A stretch of 64,000 nucleotides of DNA from Corynebacterium appendicis CIP 107643 (GCF_030408415.1 NZ_CP046976.1:1674001-1738000); one strand, 5' to 3'; shown: positions 36,092 through 46,553, counted from the first letter of the stretch. Notes: generated from the letters alone by a model not told the origin. Translations and numbers: made by a program.

Positions 36092-37042
36092 ATGGGGGAA
36101 ATTCGGGAATGGGTACAACTCGCTGAACAGGACGTACGGGAGCTCCGGCAGCGATATTTGGAAGAGCGAATTCAGGTTTCGCGTCAGGATCGTGGGATGC
36201 CCCCGCCAGGCCTTAGTCTCGTGTCGCCGACCAGTGGAATTGCGTCCGAGTGGTTTCGAAGCCTCCGGATGAAGCAGCGATTCGTCGTGCGCGGTGCGGC
36301 TGCCGCGAAAGAGACGCGAAAGGCTGTGCTCATGGGTGCCTGGGCGGCCGCGCAATGGGGAATGTGGTTCATGCTGCCGAAAGATCCGGCGGTGGAATTC
36401 GCGTTGCCGTCCGGGCATCAACCGTCGAAAAGCATGCTTCCGCCTGGAGTGCGATTCAGGTCCTTGAAGCTCCGGGAGGGCGATGTCGTGCAACTAGACG
36501 GTGTGCGCGTGACGCATCCTCTTCGTACGTACCTGGATCTGTGCCGCATGCAGGACCGCACGAATGCGTGGCTCGCGGCGGGGTGGCTGCTCGAGCGCGG
36601 TATCAGTGCCCAGGAGATCGCGGAGTACGCGGAGAGCTTCGATGGTCCGATGCATCCGAACCGGAGGCGTCTGGCTGTGTCGCTTCCTCACCGAGCACGG
36701 GAGGTGGGCTGGTTCCCGTATCTGCTCGCGTATGCGCTTCTCGAGCACTCCCCTGTTTCCGTCCGTACCCACTGCGAACTGGATGAGATGGGGCACGCGG
36801 TTCTGCTCGCTGGGAACGACCTCGTCATCGCCGTCGACGAGGATCCGCTGTGTCGCGAACTGGAAAGCGAAGGTGACGGCGATGGGTTAGCGCGCAACCG
36901 CCGCAGGCGCGAGAGGTGGATTGCCGCGCGCGGATTCCGCAAGCTCTACTTCACGGCCGAAGAAATCGAGGCGGACCCGGATGGCTTCGTCAGTGAGGTG
37001 CTCGGAGCAACGCGCTTGCGGAACCGGCGGCTGACGTATTGA
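36092..37042 (+). CDS. AbiEi-like / DUF559-type protein
   Basis: 316 residues, uncharacterised. The middle (about 95-160: FALPSGHQPSKSMLPPGVRF, VTHPLRTYLDLCRMQD) resembles AbiEi C-terminal antitoxin regions, and the C-terminus (VIAVDEDPLCRE ... RNRRRRERWIAARGFRKLYFTAEEI) resembles the Vsr/DUF559 endonuclease fold, though catalytic residues look altered. Such two-part proteins are common single genes in actinobacteria with unproved functions. A palindrome lies just upstream. No nucleotidyltransferase partner (AbiEii) is adjacent. Confidence 0.55.
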   Translation: MGEIREWVQLAEQDVRELRQRYLEERIQVSRQDRGMPPPGLSLVSPTSGIASEWFRSLRMKQRFVVRGAAAAKETRKAVLMGAWAAAQWGMWFMLPKDPAVEFALPSGHQPSKSMLPPGVRFRSLKLREGDVVQLDGVRVTHPLRTYLDLCRMQDRTNAWLAAGWLLERGISAQEIAEYAESFDGPMHPNRRRLAVSLPHRAREVGWFPYLLAYALLEHSPVSVRTHCELDEMGHAVLLAGNDLVIAVDEDPLCRELESEGDGDGLARNRRRRERWIAARGFRKLYFTAEEIEADPDGFVSEVLGATRLRNRRLTY

Positions 37043-37063
37043 GTGTGGCAGGCTTTCGCGCTT

Positions 37064-38329
37064 CTAGAGGTAGCCCTCGAAAGATGCGGTCTTCTTCGCG
37101 GTGCGCTCGAGTCGGGACTCGGTCATCGACGCGATCTGGTCGATGATCACGCGCTCGCGCTCGGCGTCCGTACTGGCCTCGTGCCACCACGCGGCGAACA
37201 TGGTGTCCAGCGACCCCGGCGCGCCGGCGGACAGGTAATCGTAGACGCGCACGATGCGGTTGCGCTGCCTGTCCTGGCGGGCGATGTGGGCGGGCATGTC
37301 CATCACGTAGAGGACGGCAACGGTCTTGAGGAGGCGAACCTCGGCTTCAGCCTCGGGCGGGATGACGAGTGAGCCGTGCATGCGGCCGATGGGGCCGTCG
37401 TTGGCGGCCTCCGTCGCGGTGATCACGGCGCCGACATAGCGGCCGACCAGCTCAGAGGTCATCTTCTTCAGGGTGACGTAGCCGGAAAGCGAGAAGTCGA
37501 AGTCGGCGGCGGCGGAGACGATGGGGAGAGAACGGAGGCGGGCGGCGGCGTCGATAAGCTCGTCTGCTGTGCCGCCGAAAGCTTTCGCGCCTTTGGCCGC
37601 GAGCGCGGCGAGCTCGACGAGGTCCCACAGCACATTCAGATCGACGCGGCCGGAGACAATGCCGTCCTCGACGTCGTGGACGCTGTAGGCGATGTCATCG
37701 GAGCAGTCCATCACCTGCGCCTCCATGGGCGGGTTGTTGTCGGTGTGGCCTTCGCGCAGCCAGGTGAGAATGTGCGCGTCCTCGTCGTACGCACCGTATT
37801 TGCGGTTGATGGTCCCGTCCGATGCCGTGCGCGTGCGCGGGTACTTGCACGCGGCGTCGAGCGCGGCGCGTGTGAGGTTGAGGCCGAATGATGCTCCGCC
37901 GTGAAGAATCTTCGGCTCCAGGCGGGTGAGGATCCGCAGTGTTTGCGCGTTGCCCTCGAAGCCACCGCATTCCTTGGCCAGCTCGTTGAGGGCGACCTCG
38001 CCGTTGTGGCCGTAGGGCGGGTGGCCGATGTCGTGGGTCAGGCCGGCCATCTCGCACAGGTCGGGGTTGAGACCGATGCCCTGGCCGATGCTGCGAGAGA
38101 TCTGCGCGACCTCCAGCGAGTGCGTCAGGCGGGTGCGCGGGGTGTCGCCGTCGCGCGGGCCGACCACCTGGGTCTTGTCCGCGAGGCGCCGCAGCGCCGC
38201 CGAATGCAGCACGCGGGCGCGGTCGCGTGCAAACGCGTCGCGGTGCTCCTCCATGTTGGCGAGCTGCGAGCCCTTCTCCCCCTCCGCCGCGCGACGGGCA
38301 AGGTCCGCGGAATCATACTGGTACGTCAT
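37064..38329 (-). CDS. dgt: Deoxyguanosinetriphosphate triphosphohydrolase
   Basis: 421 residues. HD-domain motifs: LTHSLEVAQISRSIGQG, MAGLTHDIGHPPYGHNGEVALNE (HD pair), VMDCSDDIAYSVHDVED. These are the dGTPase-type metal-binding residues; the enzyme splits dGTP to deoxyguanosine and triphosphate. It is the neighbour of dnaG in mycobacteria; here three extra genes lie between them. Confidence 0.95.
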   Translation of the reverse strand: MTYQYDSADLARRAAEGEKGSQLANMEEHRDAFARDRARVLHSAALRRLADKTQVVGPRDGDTPRTRLTHSLEVAQISRSIGQGIGLNPDLCEMAGLTHDIGHPPYGHNGEVALNELAKECGGFEGNAQTLRILTRLEPKILHGGASFGLNLTRAALDAACKYPRTRTASDGTINRKYGAYDEDAHILTWLREGHTDNNPPMEAQVMDCSDDIAYSVHDVEDGIVSGRVDLNVLWDLVELAALAAKGAKAFGGTADELIDAAARLRSLPIVSAAADFDFSLSGYVTLKKMTSELVGRYVGAVITATEAANDGPIGRMHGSLVIPPEAEAEVRLLKTVAVLYVMDMPAHIARQDRQRNRIVRVYDYLSAGAPGSLDTMFAAWWHEASTDAERERVIIDQIASMTESRLERTAKKTASFEGYL

Positions 38330-38398
38330 AGCGCCATTGAGCCTAGACGTGTTTTATTCCTGTCCCCGGTCACCACGCGCGCGGGTACCCTAGTGGGC

Positions 38399-40417
38399 AT
38401 GACTTCGCGCTATGCCCGTATTGCTCTGGCCGCCCCGATGATCGCTGGCGCCATCGCATTTTCCGCTGCTCCCCTGGCGTTCGCCGCCGTCGACCACGTC
38501 GAGGCGCAGGCAACTGCAACAAAAGGAGCCTCGCTGGCTCCGACGGACGTGAAGGATAAGGTCACCGACGACGCCGGTGTTCTCTCCGGCGGTGAAAAGG
38601 CGGAGATCGAGGACGCGATCACGCAGCTGCAGCAGTCGAAGCAGCTCAACGCCTACGTGGTGTACCTGAGCACCTTCGGCGGCGAGGACCCGGCGGAGTG
38701 GGTGCGCGCCGCGATCACGGACAAGGGCCCAAATACTGCGGTGATCGCGATTTCGCCGGATGACGGCAAGTACAACGTCAACGCCGGCTCCCAGTGGTCG
38801 AGCAGCGATGTGGACGCGATGTCGAATGCTGCTTTCGACCAGCTGACCACGAAGAGTTACGGCGCGGCGGGCTTGGACGCGATCAATGCCGTCAACAGTT
38901 CGTCTGACGGCGAGGGTGCCGGCCTCGTCGCGGGCGGGCTCGGGGCCGCGGCTCTCGCCGGCGGCGGCTTCTGGCTCTACGGCCGCAACCGGAATAAGAA
39001 GCGGGACAAGGAACAGTTGGCCTCGGCGCGCGAGATCAACCCGGGCGATTCCGATTCGCTGGGACGCCTGCCCACGCCGACCCTGGAACAGCTCGCCCAG
39101 GACACGCTCGTCCACACCGACGAGTCCATCCGGGAGGGCAAAGACCAGCTGGCGGTGGCCACCTCTGAATTCGGGGCCGAGCGCGTCCGCCCGTTCACGT
39201 CCGCGATGAACGAGGCGACATCAGCTCTGCAGCGCGCGTTCAATATTCACCACCGCCTGTACGACGCCATCCCGGAGACCGAGCCGGAAAAGCGCGCGAT
39301 GCTCATCGACATCATCACCTCCTGCGGCACAGCGAACCAGGCGCTGGCCGATAAGAGCCAGGAGTACGAGGACATGCGCAATGTCCTCATGAACGCCGAC
39401 CGCGAGATCGACTCGATCTTCCAGCGCACGGTCGATCTGCGCGCACGCGTCGAGCCCGCCCGTTCGACGCTGAGCGGACTCCGGTCGCGCTACTCGGAGC
39501 AGATCCTGAGCTCGATCAGCAGCAATGTCGACATCGCCTCCGAGTCCATCGACGAAGCGGAAAAGCAGCTGGAGGAAGCGCGGAAGCTCGCCTCGCAGCC
39601 AGCCGGCAAGCAGGGTGCTCTCGTGGACATTCTCCGCGGCGCGCAGCACACCGTCGACGTGGCCGACAAGAACCTCGGCGCCATCGAGCACGCCGACACC
39701 AATATCCAGACAGCGAAGTCGAACCTGCCCGCGCTCATCCAGGAGATCGAGGACGAGCTGCGCGAGATCGAACAGCTCAAGGCGGAGCGCGACCGCGGCG
39801 CGCGCGTCGATGTCTCCTCCCTCGACTCGATTGCTACCCGCGCCCGCGAGGAGCTGAATGCTCTCGGCGACCGCGGCGATACCGATCCGCTGGCCGTCTT
39901 CACCGAGCTGACGGACCTGGACGCGGATATCGATGCGGAGATCGACAAGGCCCGCGGCGCGGCCACCGACCAGCGGCGAAAGCTGCAGCTGCTCGACCAG
40001 CAGCTGCAGTCCGCCGGCGCGCAGCTGCAGAGCGCCCAGGACCTCATCCAGTCCCGCGGCCGCATCATCGGCTCCAATGCCCGCGCTCTTCTGGCGGAAG
40101 CATCCCGCCACTACGCGGAGGCCCAGCACAACCGGATCAAGAACACGTCCAGCGCGATCGACTCGGCCCGCAAGGCCTCCGAGACGGCCCGCCGCGCAGC
40201 GCAGGCGGCCGAGAACGACATCGACAACTACCGCCGCCGGCAGAGTGCCCAGACTGCTAACTCCATGGCCAGCGCGATCATCTGGGGTTCGCTGCTCTCC
40301 GGCGGAGGCGGCTTTGGTGGCGGTTATGGCGGCGGCTTCGGTGGAGGTGGCGGCTTCAGCGGTGGCGGCGGAGGCGGCTTCGCCGGCGGAATGGGCGGCC
40401 GCGGAGGAAGCTTCTAA
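38399..40417 (+). CDS. TPM-domain membrane protein with long coiled coil
   Basis: 672 residues. Signal peptide (LAAPMIAGAIAFSAAPLAFA), then a TPM domain (about 45-165: VTDDAGVLSGGEKAEIEDAI, NAYVVYLSTF), one membrane helix near 180-200 (GLVAGGLGAAALAGGGFWLYG), a long cytoplasmic coiled coil (about 215-620) and a Gly-rich tail (GGGFGGGYGGGFGGGGG). The order with dgt matches Rv2344c-Rv2345. Biochemical role unknown; the TPM part is extracytoplasmic. Translation starts at ATG 38399. Confidence 0.88.
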   Translation: MTSRYARIALAAPMIAGAIAFSAAPLAFAAVDHVEAQATATKGASLAPTDVKDKVTDDAGVLSGGEKAEIEDAITQLQQSKQLNAYVVYLSTFGGEDPAEWVRAAITDKGPNTAVIAISPDDGKYNVNAGSQWSSSDVDAMSNAAFDQLTTKSYGAAGLDAINAVNSSSDGEGAGLVAGGLGAAALAGGGFWLYGRNRNKKRDKEQLASAREINPGDSDSLGRLPTPTLEQLAQDTLVHTDESIREGKDQLAVATSEFGAERVRPFTSAMNEATSALQRAFNIHHRLYDAIPETEPEKRAMLIDIITSCGTANQALADKSQEYEDMRNVLMNADREIDSIFQRTVDLRARVEPARSTLSGLRSRYSEQILSSISSNVDIASESIDEAEKQLEEARKLASQPAGKQGALVDILRGAQHTVDVADKNLGAIEHADTNIQTAKSNLPALIQEIEDELREIEQLKAERDRGARVDVSSLDSIATRAREELNALGDRGDTDPLAVFTELTDLDADIDAEIDKARGAATDQRRKLQLLDQQLQSAGAQLQSAQDLIQSRGRIIGSNARALLAEASRHYAEAQHNRIKNTSSAIDSARKASETARRAAQAAENDIDNYRRRQSAQTANSMASAIIWGSLLSGGGGFGGGYGGGFGGGGGFSGGGGGGFAGGMGGRGGSF

Positions 40418-40432
40418 GTCTGCTAGTCGCCG

Positions 40433-40861
40433 CTAGATCTTCGTGGTGCGCCCGGGGGTGTCCATGAAGGTCAGCGCCCAGGTGATGAAGGCGAGGTCGG
40501 CGAGCGGGGCGGCGTCGTAAAGCTCGGCGTGCAATTCCGTTCCTCTGCGCGGACGGGTGCGGGCGACGACGACGCCTTCTTTGTCGACAATGGTGCGCGA
40601 GGTGGCGAATGCGCTCTCGCGCTGCGCGCGGTAACTGCGCGGGCCGCAATGCGCGACGAGGTTGTTCGTGCCCAGGCCGCGCATGCGAATCTTGTATTCC
40701 TCGTGGGGGGTTGCGCCGGTGACTTGCCAGCGGAGGGCGCCGGCGGTGTGGGACACGTCGATGCGGGTGCCGTCCACGGTCAACTCGTTGTCCGCGGTGA
40801 CGGCGGCGATCACTGTGCCGTCCGCGACCAGCGTCGCGCCGTCCCACACTGCGTTGATCAT
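40433..40861 (-). CDS. Uncharacterised soluble protein
   Basis: 142 residues, beta-rich in appearance (TLVADGTVIAAVTADNELTVDGTRIDV). No motif I can name. The gene start is 21 bases downstream of the next gene on the same strand (40883-41404), and both sit between glyS and the TPM gene, so they may form an operon with glyS. Both small proteins share a repeating short-strand look, so they may be distantly related. Confidence 0.6.
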   Translation of the reverse strand: MINAVWDGATLVADGTVIAAVTADNELTVDGTRIDVSHTAGALRWQVTGATPHEEYKIRMRGLGTNNLVAHCGPRSYRAQRESAFATSRTIVDKEGVVVARTRPRRGTELHAELYDAAPLADLAFITWALTFMDTPGRTTKI

Positions 40862-40882
40862 GGTGTGTGCTCTCCCCCGGGG

Positions 40883-41404
40883 TTACCTCGGACCGATGAA
40901 CCACACGGCGACGATGAACACGCTCAGCAGCACCAAGAATGCGATGAGTGCTGTGGAGTTGATCATCTTCCGTGCTTCGAGCACGAGCCGGCTGACCCAT
41001 GCAAGAGCCACGATATCGACTCGGTCGAGGTCTGTCTCCCCCTCGAATTCGAGGATGGAGCGGCGCACGCCGTTGTGGTCGGAGGTGAACTGGGCGACCT
41101 TCTGGCCCTGCTCGTCGTCGATGATCCAGTTCTTGGAGGATTCCGCCACCAGAACGTAGCGGCGGTCACCCACCGTGACCGGGATCTGCTTGTCCCGGCG
41201 CAGGGAGCCGTCGGCGCGGACGACGTCGCGGCCGTCGTCGGCACGCGCGACAGCGCCGCCCTCCGGGGTGGTGACGAGTTGCCACACCTCGCCCGAGGTG
41301 AGCTCCGCGCGCTCGTGGGTGAATTTCGCGAGCGCGTTCGGGCCGTCCTCTACGACCAGCACGGGCGCCTCACGGTCCGCGCGGTCCCAGCTGACGTAGT
41401 GCAT
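40883..41404 (-). CDS. Uncharacterised tail-anchored membrane protein
   Basis: 173 residues from ATG 41404. A beta-rich cytoplasmic part (VLVVEDGPNALAKFTHERAE, RRYVLVAESSKNWIIDDEQG) and one membrane helix at the very C-terminus (STALIAFLVLLSVFIVAVWFIG), with only PR after it. No recognised family. It starts 8 bases after the glyS stop, on the same strand. A longer in-frame reading up to 42760 would run antisense-frame through glyS and is rejected. Confidence 0.65.
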   Translation of the reverse strand: MHYVSWDRADREAPVLVVEDGPNALAKFTHERAELTSGEVWQLVTTPEGGAVARADDGRDVVRADGSLRRDKQIPVTVGDRRYVLVAESSKNWIIDDEQGQKVAQFTSDHNGVRRSILEFEGETDLDRVDIVALAWVSRLVLEARKMINSTALIAFLVLLSVFIVAVWFIGPR

Positions 41405-41412
41405 GTGTGCTC

Positions 41413-42795
41413 CTAGCAGCCGATCAGGCGGGCGGCGAGGTAGGACTCGAGCTCGTCGAGCTTGACGCGCTCCTGCTCCATCGTGTCGCGCTCGCGTACG
41501 GTCACGGCATTGTCCTCGAGGGAGTCGAAGTCGTAGGTGACGCAGAACGGGGTGCCGATCTCGTCCTGGCGGCGGTAGCGGCGACCGATCGCGCCGGAGG
41601 TGTCGAAGTCGACGTTCCAGTGCTGGCGCAGAGTGTCCGCCAGCTCCTGTGCCGGGCCGGACAACTCCGGCTTCTTCGACAGCGGAAGAACCGCGACCTT
41701 GACCGGCGCGAGGCGGCGGTCGAGCTTGAGCACGACGCGCTTGTCCACGCCGCCCTTCGCGTTCGGCGCCTCGTCCTCGTGGTAGGCGTCGATAAGGAAG
41801 GCCATCATCGCGCGGCCCAGGCCGGCGGCCGGCTCGATGCAGTACGGGATCCAGCGCTCGTTGGTGTCCTGCTCGAAGAAGCTCAGGTCCTCGCCGGAGG
41901 CCTCCGCGTGGGTCTTCAGGTCGTAGTCGGTGCGGTTGGCCACGCCCTCCAGCTCGCCCCACTTGGAGCCCTGGAAGCCGTAGGCGTACTCGATGTCCAC
42001 CGTGCGCTTGGAGTAGTGCGACAGCTTCTCCTGCGGGTGCTCGTAGAGGCGCAGGTTGTCCGGGTTGATGCCCAGGTCGATGTACCACTGGTGGCGGTTG
42101 TCGATCCAGTACTGGTGCCACTTCTCGTCCTCGCCCGGCTTGACGAAGAATTCCATCTCCATCTGCTCGAACTCGCGGGTGCGGAAGATGAAGTTGCCCG
42201 GGGTGATCTCGTTGCGGAAGGACTTGCCGGTGTTCGCGATGCCGAACGGCGGCTTCAGGCGCGCCGAGGTCATCACGTTCTTGAAGTTCACGAAGATGCC
42301 CTGCGCCGTCTCCGGGCGCATGTAGTGCAGGCCCTCCTTGTCGTCGACCGGGCCCAGGTAGGTCTTCATCAGACCGGAGAACTCGCGCGGCTCGGTCCAG
42401 TTGCCCGGCTGGCCGGTCTCCGGGTCGTTGATGTCGGCCAGGCCGTTTGTCGGCGGGTGGCCGTGCTTTTCCTCGTACGCCTCGAGCAGGTGGTCGGCGC
42501 GGTAGCGCTTGTTGGTGTGCAGGGACTCCACCAGCGGGTCGGTGAAGACTTCGACGTGGCCGGAGGCGACCCACACCTGCGGGGGCAGAATGATGGAGGT
42601 GTCCACGCCCACGACGTCGTTGCGCGTTTGCACCATGTGCTTCCACCACTGGCGCTTCAGGTTCTCCTTGAGCTCCACGCCCAGCGGGCCGTAATCCCAT
42701 GCGGACCGGGTTCCGCCGTAAATCTCGCCGGCCGGGTAGACCAGGCCGCGGCGCTTGCACAGGTTCACAACGGTATCGATCACGGTCGAAGCCAT
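41413..42795 (-). CDS. glyS: Glycine--tRNA ligase (homodimeric type)
   Basis: 460 residues. [28 protein letters not shown] (motif 1 region), [16 protein letters not shown] and [22 protein letters not shown] (motif 2), and [18 protein letters not shown] (motif 3) identify the class II alpha2 glycyl-tRNA synthetase. The C-terminal anticodon-binding domain ([19 protein letters not shown]) is complete. Divergent from znr-zur. Symbol usage for this form varies (glyS or glyQS). Confidence 0.97.
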   Translation of the reverse strand: MASTVIDTVVNLCKRRGLVYPAGEIYGGTRSAWDYGPLGVELKENLKRQWWKHMVQTRNDVVGVDTSIILPPQVWVASGHVEVFTDPLVESLHTNKRYRADHLLEAYEEKHGHPPTNGLADINDPETGQPGNWTEPREFSGLMKTYLGPVDDKEGLHYMRPETAQGIFVNFKNVMTSARLKPPFGIANTGKSFRNEITPGNFIFRTREFEQMEMEFFVKPGEDEKWHQYWIDNRHQWYIDLGINPDNLRLYEHPQEKLSHYSKRTVDIEYAYGFQGSKWGELEGVANRTDYDLKTHAEASGEDLSFFEQDTNERWIPYCIEPAAGLGRAMMAFLIDAYHEDEAPNAKGGVDKRVVLKLDRRLAPVKVAVLPLSKKPELSGPAQELADTLRQHWNVDFDTSGAIGRRYRRQDEIGTPFCVTYDFDSLEDNAVTVRERDTMEQERVKLDELESYLAARLIGC

Positions 42796-43089
42796 GGGTA
42801 GTTCAACTCTCCTGAAAACGGTTTCTTTACGTCAACGGGAACAAGTGTAGCGCCTACCCAGAAGCGCAGATACGGCGGTCGGCACAATCGAATTGCTAAC
42901 GAAAGCCCTCCGTGTATCGATCTATTGAGTACGAAGCTCAGCAAACAATTTGGCGCAGCCCGCTCGGCTCAACCGGAGGAAATTTCCCCGTGGATTCGCT
43001 TTATCCGGGCCATGGGTGAAAATTAGGACACCTTCTTATTAAACTGAAGCGGCAAGTATTTATTCGAAGGCCTGGAGTGAACACGGACT

Positions 43090-43554
43090 ATGAGTGATCC
43101 AACGACGTGGCCCGCGGAAAAGCTCGACCGCACCGCCGACATCATTGGCGCTCTCGACTCTCCGTCGCGCATCCAGATTCTTCTGCTTCTGCACAACCGC
43201 GACCACGTCGTGCACGAACTCGTCCGTGTCCTGGGAAAGTCGCAGCCCCTGGTCAGCCAGCACTTGCGCGTGCTCAAAGATGCCGGCCTCGTCGGAGCGA
43301 CCCGCTCGGGCCGCGAGGTGGTCTACAGCCTCGCCGTGCCCGGCGTGATTGCCACCCTCGAATCCCTCTCCCTGCTCGCGGAGCGAACACAAGAAGAGCC
43401 AAAGGACGAGCTGGCCGAACGCCGCAAGCGCACGCCCGACTTCATCGACGCGTCGAAGAGCAGTGGTGCGGCAGCCGCTTTCGGCCCGCTTCACGAAGTC
43501 ACTCCGGACAAGGATCCGGGCCTGAAGCCGGACACCCCGGCCCCGCCGAGCTGA
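43090..43554 (+). CDS. znr: ArsR/SmtB family metal-responsive repressor
   Basis: 154 residues with a winged helix: DRTADIIGALDSPSRIQILLLL, then HELVRVLGKSQPLVSQHLRVLKDAGLVGATRSGREVVYSL. This is ArsR type. In Corynebacterium glutamicum such a gene (znr) precedes zur in one operon and controls zinc export; the same arrangement is seen here. The C-terminal 50 residues are Pro/Lys-rich and poorly ordered. Name assignment rests on synteny. ATG 43090 is used; a weak GGAG lies about 12 bases upstream. Confidence 0.82.
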   Translation: MSDPTTWPAEKLDRTADIIGALDSPSRIQILLLLHNRDHVVHELVRVLGKSQPLVSQHLRVLKDAGLVGATRSGREVVYSLAVPGVIATLESLSLLAERTQEEPKDELAERRKRTPDFIDASKSSGAAAAFGPLHEVTPDKDPGLKPDTPAPPS

Positions 43555-43574
43555 GAACCAATATGGTGTAAGGC

Positions 43575-43991
43575 ATGACTACCCGGAACGACACACCGAA
43601 AATCGGCGCGCGGAACACCCGCCAGCGCGCAGCCGTGGTCGATATTCTCCAAGACATCGACCGCTTCGCCTCCGCCCAGTCGATCCACCGGGAACTCACC
43701 GACCGCGGGCAGAAAGTCGGCCTGACCACCGTCTACCGCACGCTCCAGACCCTCACCGAGGTGGGCGCGGTCGATGCACTCAATTCAGAAACCGGAGAGA
43801 CCCTCTACCGCCACTGCCTCACCGACCGGCACCACCACCACTTGGTGTGCACCAATTGCGGCCGCAGCGAGGAGATCGACGGCGGCCCCGTTGAGGAGTG
43901 GGCGAAAGACACCGCGAAGAAATACGGCTTCCAGCTCAGCGGCCACGACGCAGAAATCTTCGGGATCTGCCGGACCTGCCAGAAGCTCTAG
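43575..43991 (+). CDS. zur: Zinc uptake regulator, Fur family
   Basis: 138 residues. Helix-turn-helix N-terminus (RQRAAVVDILQDIDRFASAQ, GLTTVYRTLQTLTEVG), a metal site HHHHLVCTNCG and a C-terminal CRTCQ giving the two CxxC pairs for structural zinc. It represses zinc importer genes when zinc is plentiful. It is 20 bases after znr. Its last bases overlap the stop of the convergent VIT1-type gene. FurB is the mycobacterial name. Confidence 0.92.
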   Translation: MTTRNDTPKIGARNTRQRAAVVDILQDIDRFASAQSIHRELTDRGQKVGLTTVYRTLQTLTEVGAVDALNSETGETLYRHCLTDRHHHHLVCTNCGRSEEIDGGPVEEWAKDTAKKYGFQLSGHDAEIFGICRTCQKL

Positions 43992-45076
43992 GCGCCCACC
44001 AGCGCGCCGAAGACCACGCCGAGCACGTATGTCACGAGCGCTGCTCCCAGCCCGATCGCGAGCTGCCTGAACGCCCGCAGCGCCGGCTTCTTGCCCGAGA
44101 GCAATCCTGTGATGCCGCCGGTGATCAACAGCGCACCCGACACCAAGATCAGCGCCACGATCGCGCCGACCGTCGGCGTCGCGCCGAACAGGAACGGCAC
44201 GATCGGAATGAACGCGCCGGTGGCGAAGAAGATGAACGAAGCGATCGCCGCCGACCAGGCGCCGCTCGAATCAGAATCCTCCGGTTCCAGCCCGTCCTCG
44301 ACGTGGTGGTGCTGGCGGCCGGTCATCATGGACCAGAACACATTCTTCGCCTGCGCGTCGGCCTCCTCCGCGCTCATGCCGCGGGCGCGATAAACAAGCG
44401 CGAGCTCGTTCTGGTTCACATCCAGTTTCGGGAGCAGGTCGCGGGCTTCGGGGTCGGGGGTCGAGGCGTCGAGAAGCTCTGCCTGCGATTTCACAGAGAC
44501 GTACTCGCCCGCCGCCATCGACAGCGCACCGGCGAGCAGGCCGGAAATGCCGGTGAGAAGAATGAAATTCGACGACACGCCCGAGCCCATCACGCCCAGG
44601 ACGAGCGCCACATTGGACACCAGCCCGTCGTTCGCGCCGAACACGGCCGCACGGAAAGAGCCGGAGAGCTTCTCGCGGCCCTGCGTGGCCAAAGCTCTCA
44701 CGACCTCCGCGTGCATCGCCTCGTCCGCCGCGATCTCGTCCGGCGCGTCCTCGTCCTCCAGGTATGGCGAGCGCTGCTCCGCGGTCTGCATCAGCGCCAG
44801 CGCGAACACGGGCGAGACAGTCCGCGCGAGGAACGACATGAAGCGCGTGTGCAGGTCCGGCTTGATGGGCATGCCCACCTCGGGCCCGAGCTTGTCGCGC
44901 CAGTACTTCTCGTGGCGCGATTCGGCGTCGGCGATCTCCTCGAGAATCTCGCGCTCGTCCCCCTCGCGCTTCTTCGCCAGCTCGCGGTAGGTCGCGGCCT
45001 CCGCGCGTTCGTTGGCGAGGTACTGCCGCCACTTGCGGATCTGGCTGCGTGTCGGCTGTGTCGGAGTCTCCGTCAT
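43988..45076 (-). CDS. VIT1/CCC1 family transporter with ferritin-like domain
   Basis: 362 residues. The N-terminal 120 or so are ferritin/rubrerythrin-like helices with metal-binding-type residues ([47 protein letters not shown]). The C-terminal part has about five membrane helices with the VIT1 signature ([33 protein letters not shown]). Family members move Fe2+ or Mn2+. It overlaps uppS by four bases at its start, and converges on zur. Confidence 0.9.
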   Translation of the reverse strand: MTETPTQPTRSQIRKWRQYLANERAEAATYRELAKKREGDEREILEEIADAESRHEKYWRDKLGPEVGMPIKPDLHTRFMSFLARTVSPVFALALMQTAEQRSPYLEDEDAPDEIAADEAMHAEVVRALATQGREKLSGSFRAAVFGANDGLVSNVALVLGVMGSGVSSNFILLTGISGLLAGALSMAAGEYVSVKSQAELLDASTPDPEARDLLPKLDVNQNELALVYRARGMSAEEADAQAKNVFWSMMTGRQHHHVEDGLEPEDSDSSGAWSAAIASFIFFATGAFIPIVPFLFGATPTVGAIVALILVSGALLITGGITGLLSGKKPALRAFRQLAIGLGAALVTYVLGVVFGALVGA

Positions 45077-45807
45077 TTCTTCACTCCTCCGAAGCGGCGG
45101 TCGCGCTGCGCGTACTCGAGCACGGCATCGTACAGGTCGTCCACGGTGAAATCTGGCCAGAGAATATCGCGGTAGACCATCTCAGCGTACGCCGACTGCC
45201 ACAGCAGGAAATTCGACGTGCGCTGCTCGCCCGACGGCCGCAGGAACAGGTCGACGTCCGGCATGTCGGGGCGGTAGAGATATTCGTTTATTCGCGCCTC
45301 GTTGATCTGGCTCGGCTTCAACTCCCCCTTCTGCACTGCCTGGGCCATGCGCTTCATACCGTCGGCGAGCTCCGCGCGCCCGCCGTAATTGATGCACATA
45401 GCCAACGTGAGGCCGGTGTTGTTCTTGGTCATCTCCTCGGCCGCTTCCAGCTCGCGGATGACGGAACGCCACAAGCGCGGGCGGCGGCCCGCCCACACGA
45501 TGCGGACATTCTTCGCGTGCAGCTGGTCGCGTTCCGCCCGCATGATGTCGCGGGAAAACCCCATGAGGAAGCGGACCTCGTCCGCGCTGCGGCGCCAGTT
45601 CTCCGTGGAGAAGGTGTAGGCGGACAACCATTCAACGCCGCCGAGCTCGATGGCCGCGTCCACCATGTTCATCAGCACTTTCTCGCCGACGCGGTGACCT
45701 TCGGTGCGCGGCAGGCCGCGCTCTTGCGCCCAGCGGCCGTTCCCGTCCATGACGAGCGCGATGTGGCGCGGGATGAATTCGCGGGGGATCTCGGGGATGG
45801 TGCTCAC
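45073..45807 (-). CDS. uppS: Isoprenyl (undecaprenyl) diphosphate synthase
   Basis: 244 residues from GTG 45807. [25 protein letters not shown] (catalytic Asp and phosphate-binding Arg), [11 protein letters not shown] and [25 protein letters not shown] are the cis-prenyltransferase signatures. It makes the long-chain lipid carrier for cell-wall synthesis; corynebacteria have two such enzymes, so it may be the Z-decaprenyl or the Z,E-farnesyl one. ATG overlap with the VIT1 gene at 45073-45076; recO lies 8 bases upstream. Confidence 0.95.
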   Translation of the reverse strand: MSTIPEIPREFIPRHIALVMDGNGRWAQERGLPRTEGHRVGEKVLMNMVDAAIELGGVEWLSAYTFSTENWRRSADEVRFLMGFSRDIMRAERDQLHAKNVRIVWAGRRPRLWRSVIRELEAAEEMTKNNTGLTLAMCINYGGRAELADGMKRMAQAVQKGELKPSQINEARINEYLYRPDMPDVDLFLRPSGEQRTSNFLLWQSAYAEMVYRDILWPDFTVDDLYDAVLEYAQRDRRFGGVKK

Positions 45808-45815
45808 CCCGCCTA

Positions 45816-46553
45816 TTATGCCTGCTCCATGATCTTCAACGACGCAACGGCCGCTTCGACATTGAACTGCAGGTGAGCGATGGACAGCCGGTGCACCTGC
45901 GCCGCCGTCGTCTCTGTCAGCTTGTCCTGCGCGGCGTCGAAATAGCCTTCGGTGAGCAGCCACATGATGTGCAGCGTGTCCTCCTCCACATCGAAAGAGC
46001 CCGGCGGCCGGCAGTGCACGCACGCCGCCCCGCCCACTGCCGGGTGGAACGCGTGGTGCGGTCCCCTCCTGCCGCACTGCGCGCAGTTGAACAGGCTCAG
46101 CCCCCAGCCGGCATGCGCCGTGGCACGGAGGATGAACGCGTCGAGCACCAGTGTCGAAGAATCTGTGTCCTGCAGAGCCTTGAATGCAGAGCCAACCTCA
46201 TTGAACAGGAACTCGTCCGCCTCGTCGGCGTAGCTGAGCTTCTCCGCCGCCTCCATTACGGCGCATGCAGAGGCGTACCTGTCGAAATCGTCGATGATCC
46301 CCCGCCCGTAGTACGCGACGGTGTCCACCTGCGTGATCGTGGCCAGATTCCGCCCCGGGTACAGCTGCACGTCGATGTCCACGAAGGGCTGCACGCGGGA
46401 GCCGAACCGGCTCTTCGTCTTGCGCACGCCTTTCGCGACAGCCCTGACGAGACCGTGGTCTCGGGTCAGCAGCACCACGACGCGGTCGGCCTCACCGAAG
46501 TCGTAGGTGCGCACCACGAAAGCGCGGTCGCGGAAGCTGGGTTTAGAAGCCAA
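45816..46553 (-). CDS. recO: DNA repair protein RecO
   Basis: 245 residues. N-terminal OB fold ([39 protein letters not shown]), then a helical domain and a C4-type zinc finger (CAQCGRRG ... CVHCRPP). It loads RecA in the RecFOR pathway. Its ATG overlaps the era stop region by 11 bases. Order era-recO-uppS is conserved in actinobacteria. Confidence 0.95.
   Translation of the reverse strand: MASKPSFRDRAFVVRTYDFGEADRVVVLLTRDHGLVRAVAKGVRKTKSRFGSRVQPFVDIDVQLYPGRNLATITQVDTVAYYGRGIIDDFDRYASACAVMEAAEKLSYADEADEFLFNEVGSAFKALQDTDSSTLVLDAFILRATAHAGWGLSLFNCAQCGRRGPHHAFHPAVGGAACVHCRPPGSFDVEEDTLHIMWLLTEGYFDAAQDKLTETTAAQVHRLSIAHLQFNVEAAVASLKIMEQA

Noticed and set aside
40883..42760. 625-codon minus-strand frame joining glyS region and the tail-anchored protein
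   Set aside because: Its upper part is a different frame of glyS; only the part from 41404 looks like a real protein.
42796..43089. T-box or riboswitch upstream of glyS
   Set aside because: I found no T-box consensus or other riboswitch pattern in this 294-base gap; it probably just holds two divergent promoters.
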